DNA of 64,000 nucleotides from Rhypophila decipiens (Eukaryota > Ascomycota > Sordariomycetes > Sordariales > Naviculisporaceae): positions 667,042 to 731,041 of the forward strand of contig MU858050.1 in the NCBI GenBank assembly GCA_033297075.1, read 5' to 3'. The translations under genes were made by a program, and so were the position numbers. Of the stretch, positions 57,701 through 64,000 are shown one piece after another. Each line of letters starts with the position of its first letter. Within the stretch, counting starts at the first letter, position 1. Below the pieces are notes generated by a model that was not told where the DNA came from, did no database searches, and worked only from the letters and a program-made list of their open reading frames with translations.

Positions 57701-59171
57701 CACCCCGCCTGCAACTGCTGGCAACGACTTGAGTGAGAGTGCGCGTTCAGAAGTACGTGAGCTCCTTGAGAGCGGTATTGACAGTTCAGAGACGATTGTC
57801 GGGTGCGCGCAGCACCAGAAAAGGATTGTGGACGACATCTTGACCATGTCCAAGCTCGACTCGAAACTTCTGGCCATCACCCCCATCACAGTCAATCCGG
57901 TCCAGATGGTGAAGGAAGCCCTCAAAATGTTTGAGGTTGAGGCTCGGCGCGTCGACATCAATCTGAGCATGGTTGTGGACAAGTCATATGGGGATCTTGG
58001 CATCACATATCTTGATTTCGACCCATCTCGTTTGAAGCAGGTTCTCATCAACTTGCTCACCAATGCCCTCAAGTTTACCAAGACCGGGCCGACCCGCAAC
58101 GTCTCTGTAGCAATCCGTGCCAGTCTCACACCTCCTACCGAAGCGACGAGCTCGGTACAGTTTATTCCTCGGTCACAGGAGAGCTATGATGACTATGATC
58201 AGCCTGCGCTGCGCGATCGTGGGGATCCGATCTTCCTTATGTTCGAGGTCAAAGACACTGGCCAGGGGCTGACTGAAGAGGAAAAGAAGAGCTTGTTTCA
58301 GCGCTTCGTCCAGGCTTCGAGCCGCACACATGTCAAATATGGTGGCTCGGGCTTGGGGCTCTTCATCAGCCGCCGCTTGACTGAGCTACAAAATGGGGCC
58401 ATCGGCGTCTTCAGTCAACCTGGCGTGGGGAGCACTTTTGCCTTTTATATCGAGGCATATATGCCAAGTGAGGCCGCAATCCGCGAGGCTGAAAATAGCG
58501 CGCTCGCGTCCAAGAGTGCTATCATGAGCCCAGGGAAGAAAGCCACCAAGGAGGAACGACCGGCCGGCATTCACCCAGTAAGTATTGGTAGTGCCTCAAC
58601 TTCGTCACCCCGGCAAAGCCCAGCAACTATCAGCCCAATCAGCGAGACAAGTAGCTCGCTCTCGTCACCTCCTCAAATCAGTGGTATCATGGTGGTTGAA
58701 GACAACCTCATCAACCAGCAGATCACGCGTCGTGGTCTGGTGAGTATGGGCTTCACAGTGGACGTGGCAAATCATGGTGTAGAATGTTTGGAGAAACTCC
58801 AACGCACCGACCGGTACCTTGGGGATGCCGGCGCCGGGTGCAACGGTGATGGTGATAAGAACGGCCAAGCCGCCGTCTTCCCATTGTCCGTCATACTCAT
58901 GGATATCGAGATGCCCATTCAGGACGGCCTGACGTGCACACGCAACATACGGGAGCTTGAGCGTCAGGGCAAAATCACGGGCGGTCGGCTCCCCATCATT
59001 GCGGTCAGCGCCAACGCTCGGATGGAGCAAATAATGGAGGCCAAGAATGCAGGGTGCGACGATGTTCTTGTCAAGCCCTATCGGATGCCAGAGCTGCTGG
59101 ACAAGATGCGGGCCGTGATGGCCAGTATTGCTGCGCAGGAGGCAATGTCACTGACCACGGCGAGTGCTTAG
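54772..59171 (+). CDS. Hybrid histidine kinase with PAS sensors and C-terminal receiver
   Basis: Two exons, 54772-55429 and 55501-59171 (intron 71 bp), 1442 aa. Start ATG 54772 is in context TCACCATGG. The N-terminal 220 residues include a degenerate PAS-like stretch (SFIVATTPLPATIVYTNPAL). A second PAS-like block near 250 (RPIVIYWGPSFSTIYNEAF) is followed by a GAF-like region. Clear PAS domains start near 598 (FVPVGMCIGDSHGNITFAND) and 758 (FATVGMYDMDLEGRLLGANN). HisKA carries MTSHEMRNPLSAI with phospho-acceptor His911. HATPase has LINLLTNALKF, VKDTGQGL and GGSGLGLF. The receiver (about 1280-1420) has MVVEDN, phospho-acceptor Asp1354 in LMDIEMP, and VKPYR. It has no transmembrane segment, so it is probably cytosolic. 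It would feed a phosphotransfer protein (Ypd1) and a Skn7/Ssk1-type regulator. The stimulus is unknown. Confidence 0.93.
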
Positions 59172-60570
59172 CTGGGGAGGTTGTGAAAGAGAGGTGTGAG
59201 CTCAGGGCAGATTGGCAGTTCCCAGAGTAATAAATGGGGGGGACCTTTTACTTAATATTCGTTTTTGTTTTTCATTTCCTTTTCTCCGTGCCATATTTGT
59301 TGCACAAGCTCGGAGTTGTCTATCCCACATACAAGACGAAAGATACCCATGTATTCCCTTTGTTCTTTTATATCGCTCCCGCATGGACTTTATAATGGGT
59401 TTGGTTTCTTGCGCATTATCTTCCATTGGTCGGTGTAGACGTGTACATGATTATGAGGTCCGGTTCAGAGTGTGGCGTTTGGGGGTTTGTCGTGTTTTCT
59501 TGAAGGGAGCGAAAGATTGCTCATCTGGTTGCTTGAAGCATAGTACATATCTGGCGGGCGTAGCATCAAAGGCAATTGGTCGTTCGGTTGGGATAGGCGT
59601 TGGCTTTTGTGTTGTATCGTCCGTGGGCATATCAAGAATACGAGGCATCATATTTTATAATATCTACTACCTGTTGATCTACGCGGTGGGACAAGATGAG
59701 TTTGTATTACGGTCTATCGCATGTTACTTGTGTCGGATGACTCTCCATTGTGAGGCAAATCTGTTTCTACATACCCGAGTTCTCTGTAACCCAACAAGTC
59801 GTTGCTGAGGGATTCGGACTTGGGTTACCGTCGACTGTCGGTGTTTCGCAAGGGACGAGGACTCGCAAAACGGGGAAGTTCCGGTCAGATGCGGCCGCCC
59901 TTTTCTCACGAGCACCAACACTGATCTTGTATGCGTTTGTCCAACACGGGTAAAAATTGTTCTTGTTTGCGGGTTTCTGAAAGTATAAATCACTGTGCGG
60001 TTTGCTTTTGGCGTTTTATTTCTGGACTTTTCTTCCCGTATGGGTGATGAGTGAGGCAGATGCACTTCCGGAGGACGAACACAACCAACTCCGGTTCCCA
60101 TTGTACTACAGGAAGCCGGACCTCCACCAACTAAATGGTAGATGGGTTTACGCGTCATGTAAATTCCGATGGACCAACCACCCGCTGCGCGTCGGTGTGG
60201 TCCGTCGGCCGGTTCAACACACCGACGCTTGCATGGCCTCCTTCTAACCACCTACCTCGGTCTGTCTAGCAGTCTTTCCACGTATTGTTCCGATCAGAGT
60301 CAGTTGGAAGTGTTGGTCACGGAGCCAGGAGCTTCTTCATGCCGACTTCAGTCAGTTGGTGGATGGCACTTGCTTAGTAGACAACCTCGCCGTTGAGACA
60401 CCTCGCATGTTTAAATATCAGGACATATATCCATGATGGCTCGTTTTCCTTTTCATATTTCTTCATCACTCCGCACAAACAAGTACAACAGCTCTCAGTT
60501 GCCATACTTCAGTCACTCGAAACCCCAACCATATTTGTCACTGAGGAGCCAACATTCACTGCCATTCAAG
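59172..60570. other. Intergenic, 1.4 kb (contains possible N-terminal extension of the Dabb gene)
   Basis: No separate gene supported. The 198-codon frame at 59212-59808 begins with TTG and lacks a domain. An in-frame ATG pair at 60433/60436 upstream of the Dabb gene could extend that protein (see finding). Confidence 0.5.
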
Positions 60571-61057
60571 ATGACCATCAACGGGAAAACCACAATCCAC
60601 CGAACCACCATGTTCAAGCTTCCCGATACTGAGAACCAGAAGAAACTCGTCGAGGCTTACAAAGTCCTTGAGACTGAGCAGAAGAAGGTATGTTCTTGGT
60701 CGCTGCTGACTTGTTGGGAAGACCATGCTGACAACCACTTTCTTGGCGACCCCTATTCAGGACGGCAAGCCATACATCCTACGGTGCGTAAGCCCGAACA
60801 CATGTACAATTATCTGAATACATGTCAGAACGTAAAACTCACTCACTCTCCGAAATAACAGACTCTCTGCTGGACTCGCGATTCAAGATGCCCGATCAAA
60901 GGAGTACACCGTCGTGGCCCAAGCCGAGTTCTCTTCTCTCGAGGACATGCGGTACTACGACAATGAGTGCCCTGCGCATGGGGCTTTGAAGAAGCAGGCG
61001 TCGACCATGGGGATTACGGAGCCGCCTCTTGCCATCTACTTTGAGTGCCAGAACTAG
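60571..61057 (+). CDS. Stress-responsive A/B-barrel (Dabb) domain protein
   Basis: Three exons: 60571-60687, 60761-60783 and 60862-61057 (336 nt, 111 aa). The middle exon is 23 nt. ATG 60571 opens MTINGKTTIHRTTMFKLPDT. A single dimeric alpha-beta barrel fits the whole length: HRTTMFKLPD as strand 1, LVEAYKVLETEQKK as helix, a YTVVAQAEFSSLEDMRYYDN strand-helix and a final GITEPPLAIYFECQN. Dabb/ABM-fold proteins are small dimers; some are stress-induced, others act as cyclases or oxygenases in secondary metabolism. No biosynthetic genes are nearby, so a general stress role is more likely, but this is inference. An ATG pair 46 codons upstream is in frame without a stop. Confidence 0.8.
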
Positions 61058-61385
61058 GGGCCAAGATAGGGAACCTCCTTCCTACATGTACCTATTGGAG
61101 TCTTGGACCATAATCGAAGCGCAGTCTTTTCAAATCTTCCTGATACTTTTGTTGCCTCTTTGAAGCAGATGTCAGGTGAGATGGACTCGAAGTGTTTCCA
61201 TTTTGTGGGCTTTTCAGTGAATCTCAGTATCGTCACAGGCCAGGGGTTGAAGATCAAGAAGACTTGGGAACTCAATCGACTACAATCGTTACATACCACC
61301 ACTCTCAATCATATCATATACATATACATCATAACCCGTACACCCTTATCCAAACCATCCCCTCCATTCCACAACAGAGAGATAA
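61058..61385. other. Short convergent 3' intergenic
   Basis: 328 bp between the Dabb gene (+) and the SRPBCC gene (-); no gene seen. Confidence 0.5.
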
Positions 61386-62455
61386 TCACTCGGAATTATT
61401 ATAAACAGGCGCAAGAGCCCCCTCAACCACCTTCTCCTCCGCCCGCCTCTTTAAATCCACCATCCAGGTATTAAACCCTTTCGTAAGTTGAGTTCCCACA
61501 CTGAGCCTAACAACCGGCGCCAAAACGCCATAAAACGTCTCCCAGCATGTATATTCGCATCCTTTTGGCTCATCATCCAATTCAACAAATTCTTGTACCC
61601 TTTCAGAACGGAGCATCCACCCCGGCAAGAACGGATTCGTTCGCATTTTCCAGGCTACTCGCCATCCTGTTCGGCGGGTGTATTTCCTGCTGCTGCGTTC
61701 TGAGGCAGAGGCAGCTCCTCCTCCTCCTTCGGAGGAGACTGGGATGGAGGCTCCGGACATGATGGAGGATGAGCGCCGCCGCCGCCGCCAGTGGTGGGAT
61801 TGAGAGGAAGAAGAAGAGATTGATAATGGTGCAGTAGCAGTGGGAACGACTTCATTTATCGGTTCTAGGACGCTGACTTCTAACTCGGTTGCTCGACCGC
61901 CGCTGGCTTGGTCGTCGTTGAGGGGGTTCATGTGCACGTCAAAGGTGAATTTGGTGCCTAGTTTTAGGTAGTAGTCTGGTCCGAGGAGGTGGTCGGGTAG
62001 GACAGGAGAGTTTGTTCCCTCTGTCGGTGATGAATCATCACCATCTTGCTGCTTTGAGCTTGTTGGTCTTGGTCTTGGTTGACTGTCGATTGTGCATTTC
62101 CTGCAGAATCTGTTCCACTCGGGATCTAATTACCAGGCAGGTATTGGGGTAGGTGAGTATCAGATTCATGAAAGGTTTGGGTAATTATGGAAAGGGGACT
62201 GTTAATTGGAATGGGATGGTCTAGATAGACTCTAGCAAGGTAGGAGGGAAGGGGAAGGAGGAAAGGGGGGGCTCCCTTACACTTGGACGAGTTGAGTACA
62301 ACGTCGAGACAGATCAGTGGCGCGACGGCTATGATCGTGGAGCTGCCCACGGTGAAGCTGCCGGCTCCGGGTGGGCCATGGGTTGGGGTCTCGATGGGAC
62401 GAGGAGTTATCATCCCGGGTGTATCGGGTGGTAATGGGCCGGCCGCTGAAGACAT
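61386..62455 (-). CDS. SRPBCC/START-like fold protein
   Basis: Two exons on the minus strand, 62455-62281 and 62125-61386 (intron 155 bp), 915 nt, 304 aa. The join gives VVLNSSKYPEWNRFCRKCTI, the classic SRPBCC pattern in which an aromatic-Pro-x-Trp-Asn turn follows helix 1. FTVGSSTIIAVAPL precedes it as the first strand. Downstream are LGTKFTFDVHMNPL, then a basic Arg/Ser/Gly-rich insert of about 70 residues, then TGWRVAWKM, LRSERVQEFVEL, CEYTCWETFYGVLAPVVRLS and the C-terminal helix FNTWMVDLKRRAEE. The fold binds hydrophobic ligands; fungal members are mostly uncharacterised. An in-frame ATG at 62530 could add 25 residues. The disordered insert is larger than expected for the fold. Confidence 0.8.
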
Positions 62456-62940
62456 AAGGCAGCTTTTCGGGTGGGCGGAGATCTGTTGATGAGTGTTTCT
62501 TGATCTTTTGTTCCACGATTCAAGGGACATACGATCCCCTAAACAGCAGACCTCGAATCCGCGTTGTGCTGATATCTGTTTGGTCTTTGGCAAGAAAAAG
62601 AATTACTTATGGATCGTGATATCTATCAACTTGGTTGTCGACGTGATTGTCTGCTTTACTTGTACCGCGAAAATGATACCGAAGCCGTTGAAACCATCTC
62701 AACATTCTCATGCAAGGCCGTCGTCATTCCGCTGTCAAGCTGGCTTCTGCAGCTGGTCCCGTCCCAGGGGTAACAACAGCGGGTGTCGTATTCGCATACA
62801 GTATACGGCATAAGGCCTACCACATACTCTCGAGTTAATAGGATCTGTGCTAATCTAATATAGGGATATGTACTGGCTACTTAACTAGGCTTTAATAGTA
62901 ATAGCTCTTATAAGCCCTCCTAACTAGCTTATATAGCTAT
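62456..62940. other. Upstream region of the SRPBCC gene, grading into AT-rich sequence
   Basis: The first 350 bp have normal base composition and should hold the promoter. From about 62820 the sequence becomes AT-rich with TAG/TTA-rich words, the start of the degenerate repeat border. Confidence 0.5.
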
Positions 62941-63089
62941 TGTAACGACAGCGACATACCACACCACTGTGCTGTCACGACCGCGTCACAATACTATACA
63001 TACCAATCCTAGAGCGGATTCTTCCGTTCTAGAATCGCGCCCTTTTGTGGGTTCGTGGCTCAGTGGTGTGGTATGTCACTGGCGTTACA
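62941..63089. repeat. 149-bp segment bounded by 29-bp inverted repeats
   Basis: 62941-62969 (TGTAACGACAGCGACATACC followed by ACACCACTG) is the reverse complement of 63061-63089 with two mismatches. No target-site duplication is visible at its ends. It could be a small MITE or one half of a larger rearranged element. Confidence 0.75.
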
Positions 63090-63159
63090 TGTGCCACAAG
63101 CCCTCAAAAGAGCACGATACTAGAACGGAAGAACCGCTGCTAGTATTGGTATGTATAGT
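62993..63159. repeat. Near-palindrome with 70-bp arms, overlapping the 29-bp inverted repeat
   Basis: 62993-63062 (starting ACTATACATACCAAT) pairs with the reverse complement of 63090-63159 over the full 70 bp with roughly ten differences. The 27-nt spacer is most of the right copy of the 29-bp repeat described above, so the two inverted repeats interlock. A transcript would fold as a long hairpin. Confidence 0.8.
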
Positions 63160-63232
63160 TTGTATGACGACGTATACAGTGGTTGTTCTGCATACAATCG
63201 TCACAGCTATTCTAAACAAAGCCTATAAATAA

Positions 63233-63905
63233 TATCCTCTTTTCTATAGTACTATTCTTATTAAAGCTAAAATTAAGAATCTTTAATATTATTATTATTA
63301 CTAAAACCCTTAATTAAAATTACCTCTTTATTATTTTTAAAGCTTGAAATAACTTCTCTACTACTCTTAGTAATAAATCTATTAATAAAACATATATTTA
63401 ATAATTATAACTATATTTAGATTTTAAATAATTTTATTTATAAAAAAAAGTTTCTTTTCTCCTAGTACTAAAAAATTTAGTTCTTTTTTCTTAATATTAC
63501 TATAGTTAAACTTTATAGTATTTTCTATTTAATATATATTTAAAGTTCTAAGTTTAAACTTCTTTAAAACCTATTTAATTTTTAGGATTTAATAAGATCC
63601 TTCTTACTATATTATATAGTTCTCTAACTGTTTTTTTACTAGTACTAATTATATTATAGTACTAGTTAACTTAATATTATTAAAGACTCTAATTATCTTT
63701 ATAATAATTTAATTAAGTAGAAAAGACTTAAACCAGTATTAAAAGATTTTATATATTAATATATTAATAAACTTTATAAGGGTTTTTCTTTTTAAAAAAA
63801 AAGGGCTTATTAGTACTGGTTATAGCTAATAATAATTAAAGTTTTTAACTTCCCTTTTTCTACTAGACTAAAATAAAAGATAAGAAGAATAAAACTATTA
63901 TAGAC
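63233..63905. repeat. AT-rich degenerate tract (RIP-like repeat relic)
   Basis: About 670 bp dominated by A and T with hardly any CG or CA dinucleotides, stops in all frames, and words such as TAATAA, TATTAT and TTAATA. Base composition changes abruptly on both sides. This fits an old transposon copy degraded by repeat-induced point mutation and cytosine deamination. No element family can be recognised. Confidence 0.75.
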
Positions 63906-63926
63906 TATTGTTAAGCTGCAGGCCTC

Positions 63927-63958
63927 TATAGGGTAGGCTGTAGTACAGTAACCCTATA
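63927..63958. repeat. Short hairpin at the edge of the AT-rich tract
   Basis: TATAGGGT (63927-63934) pairs with ACCCTATA (63951-63958), and the inner CTGTA (63938-63942) pairs with TACAG (63944-63948). GC content returns to normal here. It could be the terminus of the degraded element. Confidence 0.6.
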
Positions 63959-64000
63959 AAGGATGCTGTAGATCGGGCTCGGTAATCCACAGCGTGCGTA

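Noticed and set aside
59212..59808. 198-codon plus-strand open frame
   Set aside because: It begins with TTG, has no recognisable domain and lies in the 3' region of the histidine kinase gene.
52070..61057. A biosynthetic gene cluster around ADE1, the Dabb gene and the SRPBCC gene
   Set aside because: No polyketide synthase, NRPS, terpene synthase, P450 or pathway regulator is present; the genes appear unrelated.

Overview
The window is nuclear DNA of a filamentous ascomycete (Pezizomycotina; class not resolved). The evidence is short spliceosomal introns, mostly 51-160 bp, with CTAAC/CTGAC branch points, together with fungal gene families (DUF3433 membrane proteins, fungal rhodopsin-domain proteins, OPT transporters, a hybrid histidine kinase with a fused receiver). 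A tRNA-Phe carries a 17-nt intron, and the right end drops into an AT-rich tract of the kind repeat-induced point mutation (RIP) leaves behind. There is no sign of prokaryotic, organellar or viral genes. I rebuilt exon structures by hand; every spliced model below sums to a multiple of three with consensus splice sites.

Left block, 0.6-26 kb, is gene-dense: a secreted SGNH/CE2-like esterase (-), a CNL1-like BLOC-1 subunit (+), the COMPASS PHD protein Spp1 (-) divergent from mitochondrial Sco1 (+), choline kinase (+), a two-repeat DUF3433 membrane protein (+), an RBM5/RBM10-like G-patch splicing protein (-) divergent from the molybdopterin synthase large subunit (+), and an OPT-family oligopeptide transporter (-).

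Middle block, 26-44 kb, is gene-poor: an intron-containing tRNA-Phe, a cluster of microsatellites, one disordered fungal protein, a 510-bp inverted-repeat transposable element with an intact 8-bp target duplication, a seven-helix rhodopsin-domain protein, and a tRNA-like Pol III unit whose acceptor and T arms are perfect but whose interior is 38 nt too long.

Right block, 44-62.5 kb, is gene-dense again: a coiled-coil protein without a visible ATG, a mitochondrial-type HAD phosphatase (CECR5 family) with a GC-AG intron, a GPI-type aspartic protease, SAICAR synthase (Ade1), a 1442-residue hybrid histidine kinase, a Dabb-domain protein with two possible starts, and an SRPBCC-fold protein. The last 1.2 kb holds two overlapping inverted repeats and a very AT-rich tract, the edge of a repeat island.

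The genes are mostly unrelated housekeeping and signalling functions; I see no biosynthetic cluster or co-functional operon-like array. The most unusual signals are the inverted-repeat element, the tRNA-like gene, the overlapping palindromes at the AT-rich border, and the dual-start Dabb gene.
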